Below the pieces are notes generated by a model. It did no database searches and was not told the origin of the DNA. It saw only the letters and a list, made by a program, of their open reading frames with translations. Shown here piece after piece: positions 16,860-26,377 of a stretch of DNA of 64,000 bases. The DNA comes from Spartobacteria bacterium (GTDB taxonomy: Bacteria; Verrucomicrobiota; Verrucomicrobiia; Chthoniobacterales; UBA10450), in NCBI GenBank assembly GCA_003134765.1, contig PLCM01000029.1:176023-240022 (forward strand). Reading direction: 5' to 3'. The stretch's first letter is position 1, and every line of letters starts with the position of its first letter. A program made the translations under genes and the position numbers.

Positions 16860-17819
16860 CTACAATCCCACGGCTGCGCGGACGCGCTTCATTACCTTGC
16901 CAGCTTCCTTATTGGCGCGGACGGCGCCCTTTTTCAGCACGGCGTCGATGTAATCCGGATCTTTCAAGATTTCTTCGCGGCGTTTGCGCATCGGTTCGAA
17001 GTATTCCCAAAGCTTTGCAAACAGCTGTTTCTTGAAATCGCCGTAGCCCGTCCCTCCCTGCTGAAATCGCTCTCGCATTTCCTCCAGCTCGTTCCTGCCG
17101 GCGACGAGAGAGTAAAGCTGGAAGATCGTTGAACTCGCGGGATCCTTTGCCGCGTCGACCGGCTTCGAATCCGTCACGATGCTCATCACGCGTTTCCGCG
17201 TCTCCTTTTCCTCGCCGAAAATATCGATGGTGTTGCCGTAACTCTTGCTCATTTTCTGGCCGTCAATCCCGGGCACCGTTTCGGTCGTCTCGCGAATCCG
17301 GGGTTCAGGCAGCTTAAAGATGGGGCCGTATTGTTCATTCATCTTCACGGCAACATCCCGCGTAATCTCGATATGCTGCTTTTGATCTTTCCCGACCGGC
17401 ACAATGTCGCTGTCGTAGATCAGGATGTCGGCCGCCATCAGCACCGGGTAGGTGAAAAGTCCGGCGGAGGCCGGCATTCCGCGTGCGACCTTGTCTTTGT
17501 AGGAATGCGCGCGCTCGAGCAGGCCCATTGGCGTGACTGTCGAAAGAATCCACGTGAGCTCGGTCACGGCCGGGACATCCGTCTGAAGGAAAAGCGCGGC
17601 GCGCTCGGGATCGAGGCCACACGCCAGAAAATCAATCGCGACGCTGCGGCTATTTTGTCGGAGCGTTTCCGGGTCGCGCACGCTCGTAAGCGCATGGTAG
17701 TTCGCGATAAAATAGAAAGCTTCGCCTTCGGCCTGCAACGCGACCGCCGGCTGGATCATCCCAAAGTAATTTCCAATGTGCAGAATGCCGCTCGATTGGA
17801 TGCCGGAAAGAATGCGCAT
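16860..17819 (-). CDS. trpS: Tryptophanyl-tRNA synthetase
   Basis: A class I aminoacyl-tRNA synthetase of 319 residues. The N-terminus is GIQSSGILHIGNYFG (HIGH-type motif), the tryptophan pocket region includes MAADILIYDSDIVPVGKDQ, and the KMSKS loop is intact (GQKMSKSYGN). It charges tRNA-Trp in the cytoplasm. Length is normal for the bacterial TrpS (about 320-340). Confidence 0.96.
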   Translation of the reverse strand: MRILSGIQSSGILHIGNYFGMIQPAVALQAEGEAFYFIANYHALTSVRDPETLRQNSRSVAIDFLACGLDPERAALFLQTDVPAVTELTWILSTVTPMGLLERAHSYKDKVARGMPASAGLFTYPVLMAADILIYDSDIVPVGKDQKQHIEITRDVAVKMNEQYGPIFKLPEPRIRETTETVPGIDGQKMSKSYGNTIDIFGEEKETRKRVMSIVTDSKPVDAAKDPASSTIFQLYSLVAGRNELEEMRERFQQGGTGYGDFKKQLFAKLWEYFEPMRKRREEILKDPDYIDAVLKKGAVRANKEAGKVMKRVRAAVGL

Positions 17820-17898
17820 GTTGGGGAGGAAGGTTCAACAGCCTGTCCCGAGCGCAAGTCGAATGGACGAAGTGCTTCACAGACCTCAGAGCAAGTGC

Positions 17899-18059
17899 GT
17901 GTCATCCCGAGCCGCAGAGACGGCGAGGGACCCCTCAAGCGCTCAATCGCTTCCGCGGAACAGGCCGCTCAAATCGTCATCGAATGCTGGATGTTAGGCG
18001 GTAGCAAAAATTGCAACTGCGAGGTCCCTCGGCGCGCTGCGCCAGCCTCGGGATGACAC
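17899..18059. repeat. Dispersed inverted repeat upstream of trpS
   Basis: GTGTCATCCCGAG (17899-17911) and CTCGGGATGACAC (18047-18059) are perfect inverse complements, each extended by a GAGGGACC/GGTCCCTC pair. The same words occur at 2476-2559. The 250 bases between trpS and the next minus-strand gene hold only this repeat and its loop; I see no gene. Confidence 0.75.
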
Positions 18060-18070
18060 CTATTTCCCGC

Positions 18071-21000
18071 CTACTGCAAATTGTAAACCTCGATCAAACC
18101 GATGCCGGTGCCGTTGTTCACGCCCCGAAGAACCGCGGTGTAATTTCCCGGAACGAGCGTGCGCACGATCGCCGATTCCAAATCGTTGTTCGGTGGGATC
18201 GTGCTCGCTTGAATGTCGTCCTGCTGGACATCTTTCCAATTGTCGTCTGTCGCGATTGTCGTTCCGTTGCCATCGTGCAATTCCAGGATCGGGTCCTGGA
18301 GCGTTCCGCTCACCGGCACCGATGGGCCGAGGCCGCGCACAATCACCTTCGCGGCGCCGCCGCCCGTTCCTCCGACGATGAATCCGCCGATCATGGCGTT
18401 ATCGCCCGTGTCTACAAATCCACGGGTGCTGATGTTCGCCAGCTTCGAGTTCGCGGCCTGGTTCAGGTCGTAAACTTCCACCACCCCAATGCCGGTCGTT
18501 TGATTCTTGCCCGCGAGAATCGCCGTGTATGCGCCGGGATTCAAAGTGGCCACCAGCGCGGATTCCAAGTCGTTGTTCGGCGGAATCGTTGTGGCGCGGA
18601 TCGTGGCTTCCTGAGATTGCCCGGTTTGATCGTCGGTCTTCCAATTGTCGTTCGTGGCGAGCGTGGAACTTCCCTGATGCAATTCCAGAGTCGTGTCCCC
18701 CAGCGCACCAGGAACGCCGACGCTGGTGAGCGAAGGACCGAGCCCGCGAATAATGACCTTCTTCGGATCGGTGCCGGTGATGATAAAACCGGCGATGAGA
18801 ACGTTGTTGCCCGTTAACACGCGCATCCGCGTCGAGATATTCAGAAGCTGATCGGGTGGCTTCGTTTGGAAATTGGAAAGCACGAGATGATTATCGCTGT
18901 AGGTCGCGATGAAAGAGCCGGCGCCGTCGGTTGTCGGGAACCGGCTTCCATTGGGCGCGTTGATAAATGCGCCCGTGATCGGCGGGCCGGCGGTGAGAAC
19001 GGTGAAGCTGTCGCCGGGCCCCGGCACGAACCCGTTGATCAAACTCACGTCGAGCGTTCCGCCGAAAGTAGCCGAGCCGCTTACGTTCATCGTGTCGAAT
19101 TCTCCCGCCGTATTATTGCGAATGACCATCGAGTAGTGCGCGTCGGCGCCGAGCGCGAGATTGCCGTTGATGGTCATGTTGTCCGGCCCGGGAATCAAAT
19201 AACTGCCCGGAACGACGATGATTCCGGCTCCGCTAAGATTGACAGTGCCGCCGCCGCCGGTGCCGGTCGGAGCTATCGTACCCCGCTGCACGTTGACGTT
19301 GCCATTGATCGTGCCGCCCCGGTGAATGATGCCGCCCTGGATCAGGACGCTGTCCGCCGTCATGACGCTGTCTCCGAGAGATGTCTCACCGCCGGTTTGG
19401 ATATAACTGTGGCCGCCGGCCACGCTGAAAACTTGCGAAGGATCGAAGTTCGAGATAAATATCGCGCCCGCGTTGGTGAAATCCGTGGGCGCGGCAAAAG
19501 ACTCGCCGATCAGTGAGAAGGAGCCCGACTTCGTGTTGTCGACGAAATTCCGCAACCCATCGTTGCTCGCTTGATCAACGATCTTTGCCCCGGCGCCGAG
19601 CGTAAGGTCGGCGGCGTTGTGGACGATATCGGCGCCGTTGAACCGGAGCGTTCCGGTCGCGGACGCATTGGAAAAACTCCCGAACACACGAAACACCCCG
19701 CCTGTTAATGTCCTGGTCGCGGGATCGAGATTCGTGAGCGGGCCGTTTATGGTGAAAGCAGTCGGGAGACTTTGCCCATTGACACTCAGACTGCCGTCGT
19801 TGGTGAAGGCGCCGGTGGAGCTGAAATTGTGGTCGGTGAAACTCACGACGCCGGCCGCGAGGTTATGGGCGAAGTTGCGGAACGCATCGAGACCATTCTG
19901 ATCGACGATCTTGGCGGTGGGAGAGGTGAGACTAATCGAGCTGGCGTTGTTGACTATGTCAGCGCCGTTGAACCGGAAGATGACATTCGCGGTGGCGGAT
20001 TGAAAGGGTTGCAGGCCGATGTTCCCCCCGCTTAACGTTCGTGTCGCGGGGTCGAAGTTCGTGAGCGCGCCGGTGACCGTGAAGCTGGTATCGAGTCCGT
20101 AGTCGGAGAGACCGACGCTGCCGTTGATGGTCAGGTCTCCCCCAGTCACGAAATCCAGGGCCCCCACGCTCAGGCTCGCGCCGGGCCCGATGGCGGCGAG
20201 ATGGCGCAACCCATCATTTCCAACTTCGTCGATGATACGACAATTTGAGCCGATGAGACTAATGCTGGTGTTGGTGCCTCCCAGGGTGACGATATCAGCG
20301 CCGTTGAATTGCACTGTGGCCGCTGGTCCCTGCGAAAAGAGAGTCAATCGCGTCATACTCAAGGTGTTTCCCGAGAAATTGGTGAAATGGCCTAACGAAA
20401 GGATCGCATCGGCGCCGCCCGCCCGGGTTTGGACGGTAAACCCGGGAGTCTCGGTGGAATTGTCCCCGGTCTGATTCTGCAAAGAATTGTCGGTGGTGGT
20501 GCCTGTTACCGTCAGGAGGTTTGCACCACCCAATGTTGAGAAATCATTGTCGGTCAGGCCGGCATCGATCAGCGTCAGGTTAGAGACGGTCGCGGAAATA
20601 TCGAGCGTCGCGGCTCCGACGCGCCGGGTGATGATCCGGTCCTCGAAGGTCAGTTTACCGCTTACAGTCAACCCCATGATCGTCACGTCGAAGAAGTTGT
20701 TCCCGGCGTTGTTTGGCACTACGTGCGCAGACACCCAGTGATTAGAGTCGCTCCATGGGCCGGTCGCGTCCGTCCCCGTCCCGTTGCCCGCGAAGGTCTC
20801 GGCAGTGGTTGTCGATCCCGCCTTGAGGTTACAGATGAACTGAAGGCTGTCGGCATAGCCATCGTTGGAATTGCCGGAGATGCGCGTCATCGTCAGCGTG
20901 ATCACGACCCGGTTTGTATTCACCGGCACAATTCCGCTGCCGTGTCGCAGGAGCAGACCCGTGGCGTTGCCGCGGTCTTTCGCCGTGACGTGACCCACAG

Positions 21001-21463
21001 TGGCGATGCCGAGGCTCGACGTGCCATTGAAAAACGTCGCGCTGAGCCGGGCGTTGTCGTTGTCCGTTTGGTATCCTCCGAAGTAACCAAAAAGATCAAA
21101 AATTACATTACCCTGGTTGATGTCTGCCGCATTCGCGGAGAGGTCGATGTTTTGGGTCGCCGTGCTGACCGCGGCGCCGTTGCCGCCGGCGAAGAAATTA
21201 TTGCCGCGATCCGACGGTCCGGGATCACCGGGCCCTGGATACCCATTCCCAGCGCTATAGGGAATCACCGTGAACGCACTGCTGGTCGTCCAATTTGATA
21301 CTGAAACATGCGCGCCGGTTGGCGAACCAGCGTCGGCGTCGCCATTTCCGTTCACGATCAAGTTGACGCCGTACGAGACGGCACCCGCGCGCTGCTGGGT
21401 AAGAACCAGGAGTGCAAGCACCGCTACGATCGCAGTCAGCAATCGATGACGGGCGACATGCAT
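18071..21463 (-). CDS. Large secreted adhesin-like protein with C-terminal tandem module
   Basis: From the ATG at 21463 (AGGAG 11 bases upstream) the protein has 1130 residues. A longer frame to 21979 lacks coding character. It starts with a signal peptide (TAIVAVLALLVLTQQRAGA), then a jelly-roll-like segment (NLIVNGNGDADAG...). Several repeats of about 110 residues follow, containing RFNGADIV, AKIVDQ and GLRNF. Next is an autotransporter-type strand region (GSYLIPGPDNMTINGNLALG). The last 265 residues form the two-unit module shared with five other proteins here (unit starts LLNISTRMRVLTGNN and LANISTRGFVDTGDN). No C-terminal beta-barrel, LPxTG or PEP-CTERM tail is present. Probably exported to the cell surface or medium; function unknown. 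Confidence 0.85.
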   Translation of the reverse strand: MHVARHRLLTAIVAVLALLVLTQQRAGAVSYGVNLIVNGNGDADAGSPTGAHVSVSNWTTSSAFTVIPYSAGNGYPGPGDPGPSDRGNNFFAGGNGAAVSTATQNIDLSANAADINQGNVIFDLFGYFGGYQTDNDNARLSATFFNGTSSLGIATVGHVTAKDRGNATGLLLRHGSGIVPVNTNRVVITLTMTRISGNSNDGYADSLQFICNLKAGSTTTAETFAGNGTGTDATGPWSDSNHWVSAHVVPNNAGNNFFDVTIMGLTVSGKLTFEDRIITRRVGAATLDISATVSNLTLIDAGLTDNDFSTLGGANLLTVTGTTTDNSLQNQTGDNSTETPGFTVQTRAGGADAILSLGHFTNFSGNTLSMTRLTLFSQGPAATVQFNGADIVTLGGTNTSISLIGSNCRIIDEVGNDGLRHLAAIGPGASLSVGALDFVTGGDLTINGSVGLSDYGLDTSFTVTGALTNFDPATRTLSGGNIGLQPFQSATANVIFRFNGADIVNNASSISLTSPTAKIVDQNGLDAFRNFAHNLAAGVVSFTDHNFSSTGAFTNDGSLSVNGQSLPTAFTINGPLTNLDPATRTLTGGVFRVFGSFSNASATGTLRFNGADIVHNAADLTLGAGAKIVDQASNDGLRNFVDNTKSGSFSLIGESFAAPTDFTNAGAIFISNFDPSQVFSVAGGHSYIQTGGETSLGDSVMTADSVLIQGGIIHRGGTINGNVNVQRGTIAPTGTGGGGTVNLSGAGIIVVPGSYLIPGPDNMTINGNLALGADAHYSMVIRNNTAGEFDTMNVSGSATFGGTLDVSLINGFVPGPGDSFTVLTAGPPITGAFINAPNGSRFPTTDGAGSFIATYSDNHLVLSNFQTKPPDQLLNISTRMRVLTGNNVLIAGFIITGTDPKKVIIRGLGPSLTSVGVPGALGDTTLELHQGSSTLATNDNWKTDDQTGQSQEATIRATTIPPNNDLESALVATLNPGAYTAILAGKNQTTGIGVVEVYDLNQAANSKLANISTRGFVDTGDNAMIGGFIVGGTGGGAAKVIVRGLGPSVPVSGTLQDPILELHDGNGTTIATDDNWKDVQQDDIQASTIPPNNDLESAIVRTLVPGNYTAVLRGVNNGTGIGLIEVYNLQ

Positions 21464-21719
21464 CAGATAATTTCTCCTAGTCTCGGGACGCGGTGGAATA
21501 CTATCACTCAATTTGCCTGCTGGAAGACAAACCGATGGTGCGTGCCAAGGTTGCGTAATTTGCAATGGGCAGAATGCAGCTGGGCTGGGGTCCATAATCC
21601 TCCGTCTTCTATGCAATGCGGAAAAGTGTGCCTGGAGGGGACATTTTTTTCCGCCTTTCCGCAATGGCGTTCCCCAAACGCGCTTGCTAGCCCTCGAGCC
21701 CGCGGTCAGAGTCGGCCGC

Positions 21720-23723
21720 GTGAGAATTCTTTTTCGTCGTTTCACGCTGGCGAGCGTGATTGTCTTCACTTGCTTACTGAGTTCGCAGGCATCGGCCCAA
21801 GGTCCGGCCCCGACGCCCTTGTTTTCGCCCGCGCCGGTCTTGAGGCCCGCGCCACCCCTGCCGGATCTTGCGCTTCCCCACGATCTAACCAAGCCCGATC
21901 TCGAGGCGCTGCTTGACGGGCTTATTCCGGCGCAGCTGCAAAGCCGCGACATCGCCGGCGCGGTGGTCGCCGTCGTCAAAGATGGACAAGTCTTGCTCGC
22001 AAAAGGTTATGGCTTTGCCGATTTCGCCGCGAAGAAGCCGGTCGTGGCGGACAAAACCCTGTTTCGCCCGGGCTCGATTTCAAAGGTGTTTACCGCCACG
22101 GCCGTGATGCAGTTGGTAGAGCAGGGGAAACTCGATCTCGACCGGGACATAACCGATTACCTCGACTTCCCGATTCCTAAAACCTACGCCGAACCAATCA
22201 CGCTCCGGCGCCTTCTTACTCACACGGCCGGATTCGAAGAGACGCTGAAAAACCTGTTCGTCCCGAGTGCGCGCGAGATGCGGTCGATCCGCGATTACCT
22301 GGTCGCGGCGATGCCGGCCCGGATCTTCCCGCCGGGGCAGGTCCCGTCGTATTCCAACTACGGAATGACCCTCGCGGGTTACATCGTCGAACGAATCTCC
22401 GGCGAGCCGTTTGAGAAATACATCGCCGCCCACATTCTCGATCCGCTCCGGATGGAGCATTCGAGTTTTGCCCAGCCACTCCCGGACGCGCTGGCTCCGA
22501 ACATGTCGCAAGGCTACATCGCGGCGGAACAAGGGCCGCGGACCTTCGAGTTCGTGCCCGCTTCTCCGGCCGGCGCGCTTTCGGCCACCGCCACGGACAT
22601 GACCCGCCTGATGCTTGCCCTGCTCGGCGACGGCACCCTCGAGGGTGGGACGATCCTCAAGCCCGACAGTGTTCGTGTGATGGAAGCCCGGCAATTCGAG
22701 CTGCATCCCGATCTTCACGCCATCGGACTGGTCCTGATGGATTACTCGATGAACGGACAGCGCATCGCGGGACATGGCGGCGACACCATTTATTTCCACA
22801 GTGACATGATCCTGATGCCCGAGACGCACGTCGGTCTTTTCATTTCCTATAACAGCGCGGGCGCTCGTCCGGGAGGCGGGCGCACGGAAGTCATCCGCAC
22901 GTTCTTAAATCGTTATTTTCCCGAGCCGGTGACGGCGGCGCCGTCGATCGATGTGAAGACCGCGCAAGCCGATGGGCGGGCGGTGAGTGGCGTTTACAAT
23001 GGCAGCCGGAGAGGAGAATCGACGCTTTTGAAAGTCGCCGCCGTCCTTGGCCAGGTTTCGGTAAGCGCGGATCCGGACGGGGTTTTGATCATCGAAGGAC
23101 TGCAAAATCCGCGGGGTGGATTGAAACGGTGGCGCGAGATCGGGCCGCTTCTTTATCGCGAAGTCGACGGGCCGGATCTCATTGCCTTTCGCCGCGACGC
23201 GAACGGCGTTGTGACCGATCTGCTGCCATCGGCCCCGATTCAAATGGCGCAACGGGTCACCGGTTTTGCGAGCAAGAAAGTGTTGGTCCCCGTGTTGGTC
23301 GTGAGCCTGGGTCTGCTCGCCACCACGCTAATTCTCTGGCCAATTGCGGCGATCGTTCGCAAGCGCTATGGCCGGCCGCTTCTCTCCACGCGGATCGATC
23401 GCACGTTTTATTTGCTCTCCCGTCTCGTCTGCCTGCTGGAGATCGGCTTCGTGCTCCTGATTTTGCTGCCGCTCAGTTTGACGGACAAAAATATCGCGTT
23501 CATCGGGGACGGAATAAATCCGTGGTTGAGCACGGCCCATTTGCTTGGCTGGCTCGCGGCCTTGGGCCTGGGGTTGCTCGCTGTGTCGGCGGTGAGATTC
23601 TGGCGAGCGCCGGGTCTGGGCTGGTGGACGCGCGTTCATGCGACCCTGCTCCTGGTCGCCAGCGCGATCTTCCTAACGTTCGCATGGTGGACGCACCTGC
23701 TCGCGCCATCGCTGAAGTTTTAA
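21720..23723 (+). CDS. Serine beta-lactamase-like hydrolase with C-terminal membrane helices
   Basis: The GTG at 21720 gives 667 residues beginning with a signal peptide (RFTLASVIVFTCLLSSQASA); the upstream frame is non-coding. The catalytic domain is of the class C beta-lactamase/DD-peptidase family: SISK (Ser119, Lys122), YSN (Tyr211) and HGG in place of KTG. A middle domain (about 420-530) follows, and then about four membrane helices (540-660). Members hydrolyse peptides, esters or peptidoglycan stem peptides; the HGG form is common in esterase-like relatives. The C-terminal helices place the active domain outside the membrane. The true substrate is unknown. Confidence 0.9.
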   Translation: MRILFRRFTLASVIVFTCLLSSQASAQGPAPTPLFSPAPVLRPAPPLPDLALPHDLTKPDLEALLDGLIPAQLQSRDIAGAVVAVVKDGQVLLAKGYGFADFAAKKPVVADKTLFRPGSISKVFTATAVMQLVEQGKLDLDRDITDYLDFPIPKTYAEPITLRRLLTHTAGFEETLKNLFVPSAREMRSIRDYLVAAMPARIFPPGQVPSYSNYGMTLAGYIVERISGEPFEKYIAAHILDPLRMEHSSFAQPLPDALAPNMSQGYIAAEQGPRTFEFVPASPAGALSATATDMTRLMLALLGDGTLEGGTILKPDSVRVMEARQFELHPDLHAIGLVLMDYSMNGQRIAGHGGDTIYFHSDMILMPETHVGLFISYNSAGARPGGGRTEVIRTFLNRYFPEPVTAAPSIDVKTAQADGRAVSGVYNGSRRGESTLLKVAAVLGQVSVSADPDGVLIIEGLQNPRGGLKRWREIGPLLYREVDGPDLIAFRRDANGVVTDLLPSAPIQMAQRVTGFASKKVLVPVLVVSLGLLATTLILWPIAAIVRKRYGRPLLSTRIDRTFYLLSRLVCLLEIGFVLLILLPLSLTDKNIAFIGDGINPWLSTAHLLGWLAALGLGLLAVSAVRFWRAPGLGWWTRVHATLLLVASAIFLTFAWWTHLLAPSLKF

Positions 23724-23768
23724 GCCGCCAGTCAGGCGTCGAACTTCTTCCATAAAGTTACGATAAAT

Positions 23769-23868
23769 GGCTCGCTATTTGCATACAGACGGCTACACAC
23801 GGCTGCAGTAATGAGCGAGCCGATCTTCAAAAAACCCCGCTGAGAAAATAACCGTCATTTTTGAAGAT
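23769..23868. repeat. Two consecutive hairpins upstream of the beta-helix gene
   Basis: The first dyad is GGCTCGCT (23769-23776) with AGCGAGCC (23814-23821). The second is ATCTTCAAAAA (23823-23833) with TTTTTGAAGAT (23858-23868), a perfect 11-bp match. They adjoin each other in the 200-base space before the gene starting at 23926. They could be a terminator for the hydrolase gene or a 5' leader structure. Confidence 0.6.
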
Positions 23869-23925
23869 TTGCTCACGCCCACGATCCACGCAGCTGTCTT
23901 AAAACCCAACAAAAAGAAAAAGATC

Positions 23926-25134
23926 ATGAAACTCCTGAATTGGAAATTCCCACTTCTTGTCTCCGCAAGTCTCGCGGCAACCGCCATTAACGCCTCCGCG
24001 GCAACGTGCTCCGTCCCCTCTGCCGGTTATCCCACCATTCAAGCCGCCGTCGACGATCCGACGTGCAGCATCATCAACGTTGCTCCGGGAGCCTACGTGG
24101 AAAATGTCACAATCACGAGGTCCCTGACCCTCAACGGTGCTCAGGCTGGCCTGTCAACCGCCGGTCGCACTTCGGCCGGCCCGGCCGAATCCACCGTTAT
24201 CGGCGGAAATCCTACCGGTCCCAGCGCGGTTTTCGTGATCGATGGGCCGACCGTAACTCTCGACGGATTTTCGATCGAAAATTCGGTGACAACGGGAGCC
24301 GCCACAGGCGTCGACATCCAGTCCAATGGCAACGATGCGGTGATCCTGAACAACTTCATTGACGGAATAGCCACCGCGAATGGCGTGGCGCAGGGGGTTC
24401 TTGTGGAAAATGGACCTGACAACGTAAACATTTCGAGCAACACGATCAGCAATGTCACCAGCCCTGGTTCAGCCAAAGCGATCGTGGTTGATAGTTCCAC
24501 GGCCGATCTCAGCGACATCCTGTTTATCAAGGACAACACGATTACCGGCATCACCAGCACGGGCCAGGGGGCTTACGCACTTTTGGTTGCCAATGCCTCG
24601 CTGACCTCAGCCAGCCTTCAGTTTCTCACCAACCACATCAGTAATCTCACCGGCGCCGCCTTCGTGCATGCGGTCAGCCTTGAATGCGAGCTGATGGTTC
24701 CGCTCGTGCAGAATAATGATTTTACGAACTTCAACAGCGCCTCGGGCAACGTCGCCGCGGTCTGGATCAACAACGATCCGCGAGCCGACACGACGTCGGT
24801 CAGCGGGAACAACTTTAACCTGACCGCGGCGGCTTATGGAATAAAGCTGCCCGATAACGCCACGTTTCCTTCTTTGCTCGGCGCCGCTTGCAACTGGTGG
24901 GGAAGCGCGGACGGCCCGGGACCAGTCGGCCCCGGCCACGGCGCCCGAATCAGCCCGGGCATTCTTTACGCTCCATGGCGAATCGCGCCGACGCCCGATT
25001 CCTGCATCGGTAGCAATGTGCCAACGACCGAAGCTCAATGTAAAAACGGGGGTTGGACGACGGCCGTTCGTCCCGATGGAAGTGTTTTTAAGAGCCAGGG
25101 CGATTGCATGCAGTTCGTGAACACCGGCAAATAA
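23926..25134 (+). CDS. Secreted right-handed beta-helix protein with Cys-rich C-terminal motif
   Basis: From the ATG at 23926 the protein has 402 residues, with a signal peptide (LLNWKFPLLVSASLAATAINASA). A parallel beta-helix (pectin-lyase-like) region follows: TIQAAVDDPTCSIINVAPGA, then NVTITRSLTLNG and repeated N-x-I/V strands. The last 40 residues are QCKNGGWTTAVRPDGS plus FKSQGDCMQFVNTGK, a short Cys-pair motif I know from the C-termini of many secreted bacterial proteins. The same ending survives as a fragment at 41112-41267. The gene ends in a terminator. Role unknown; the fold suggests polysaccharide binding or adhesion. Confidence 0.85.
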   Translation: MKLLNWKFPLLVSASLAATAINASAATCSVPSAGYPTIQAAVDDPTCSIINVAPGAYVENVTITRSLTLNGAQAGLSTAGRTSAGPAESTVIGGNPTGPSAVFVIDGPTVTLDGFSIENSVTTGAATGVDIQSNGNDAVILNNFIDGIATANGVAQGVLVENGPDNVNISSNTISNVTSPGSAKAIVVDSSTADLSDILFIKDNTITGITSTGQGAYALLVANASLTSASLQFLTNHISNLTGAAFVHAVSLECELMVPLVQNNDFTNFNSASGNVAAVWINNDPRADTTSVSGNNFNLTAAAYGIKLPDNATFPSLLGAACNWWGSADGPGPVGPGHGARISPGILYAPWRIAPTPDSCIGSNVPTTEAQCKNGGWTTAVRPDGSVFKSQGDCMQFVNTGK

Positions 25135-25150
25135 TCGCGAATCCATTCAA

Positions 25151-26227
25151 ATGAGAGAGGCGGCCGGTTTCGGTCGCCTCTTTCTTTTTCCTGAGGCGAG
25201 CAAACATTTGTTTGTCCGCCGAGCGCGGCGAAGATTAAGCAACTTGAGACTTACGGTTTCGCATTACTTCAACCTTTGGCGCCACGCGCCCCCTGGCCGT
25301 CGCTTCGACGTTGTCCGGAAAGTGCGAAGTGCGGTCCGGCGCAGTCCGGCGCCCCTGCGCTATCTCGACATCGGCGAGTTCAAATCTTTCGAGCAGTTTG
25401 AGATCAAATATCGGCAGCTGGCCGAGGAACTGGGTGTCCCCGGGAAAATCCCCGCGCCCGGCGAGGTGGATTTCCTTCACGCCATGGTTGATCTCGATGA
25501 GGTCCGCTATCCCGGCGGCATCGGCTCGCGCGACTATTTTTTTCTCACCGCGCTCGTGGGCATCCTCGCACCACGGCGCGTCATCGAGATCGGCACATTG
25601 ACCGGCTTTTCGACCGCGATTATCGCCGCCGCCATCCATCGCCAGCATGGTTCTTTCTTTGGAGCCGGCCTGCCCTCAGGCCGGACAGGCATCGCCGTCG
25701 ATACCATCGACTCGCACACCCATTGCAGCATCGACACAACACGCCCCATTGGTTTCGAGATTCCGGAATTGATTCCGGACCTCGTCTCCACGGTCCGTGT
25801 CCATACCGGCCACGACTCAAATTTCGTCCGCGAGATCGCAACCCGTGGGGAATTTGGCCTCGGCTTCATCGATGCGGATCACCGCCATCCCTGGCCGCTC
25901 CTCGATGTCCTTCGCCTCGCGCCCTACCTTCAAAGCGGCGCCTGGATTGTGTTGCACGACATTCAGCTCGGCACCTACGGAAAGGCTGAGCTGGATGCCG
26001 GGAAAGGAATTGAAGGCGGCACGCCCTACGGCGCCGAATGGCTCTTTGACCGCTGGCCCTTCCGGAAGATCCGATCGTTCCACATAGGAGCGATCGAACT
26101 GCCGGCGCGCCACGATTCACTCGTTCCTTTCGCGCTGGATTTGATGGAGGAGCCCTTTGAACTAACGAGCAAAGCAGCCAAGCGAATCCGCCGCGCCCTC
26201 TACCAAAGCTTCGGCGACCTGCTTTAG
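25151..26227 (+). CDS. Class I SAM-dependent methyltransferase
   Basis: A protein of up to 358 residues with the SAM motif VIEIGTLTGFSTAIIAA and the later LGFIDADHRHPWPLLDVLRL and WIVLHDI, the pattern of Methyltransf_24-like small-molecule methyltransferases. The ATG at 25151 lies inside the terminator of the gene before, so a later start (for example TTG 25208) is more likely. The first 70 residues are basic and not conserved-looking. There is no signal peptide or membrane helix. Substrate unknown. It converges with the exporter operon. Confidence 0.82.
   Translation: MREAAGFGRLFLFPEASKHLFVRRARRRLSNLRLTVSHYFNLWRHAPPGRRFDVVRKVRSAVRRSPAPLRYLDIGEFKSFEQFEIKYRQLAEELGVPGKIPAPGEVDFLHAMVDLDEVRYPGGIGSRDYFFLTALVGILAPRRVIEIGTLTGFSTAIIAAAIHRQHGSFFGAGLPSGRTGIAVDTIDSHTHCSIDTTRPIGFEIPELIPDLVSTVRVHTGHDSNFVREIATRGEFGLGFIDADHRHPWPLLDVLRLAPYLQSGAWIVLHDIQLGTYGKAELDAGKGIEGGTPYGAEWLFDRWPFRKIRSFHIGAIELPARHDSLVPFALDLMEEPFELTSKAAKRIRRALYQSFGDLL
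25157..25190 (+). terminator. Rho-independent terminator
   Basis: The stem GAGGCGGCC with GGTCGCCTC (one mismatch) around a short loop is followed by TTTCTTTTT. It sits about 20 bases after the beta-helix gene and overlaps the first codons of the longest possible downstream reading frame. Confidence 0.8.
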
Positions 26228-26377
26228 AGGAAGGCAATGCGCAGAGCGGAATCAAAAGCTGACGCGGCGCTTCACTCTTTCCAACGCCTAAGCGAGCCAG
26301 GATACCGATAAGGGTAAACGCTGTGCTCGGGGAATCTCTTCACCAAATCGGCGATAATCGCCGCCGCCTTGCGCGAG

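Noticed and set aside
19000..20700. Long plus-strand open frames opposite the adhesin-like gene
   Set aside because: High GC gives long antisense frames. The minus-strand frame has a signal peptide, repeats and the shared C-terminal module, so the plus-strand frames are shadows.
21463..21979. N-terminal extension of the adhesin-like protein
   Set aside because: The extra 172 residues are basic and low in coding sense. The ATG at 21463 has a ribosome-binding site and is followed at once by a signal peptide.
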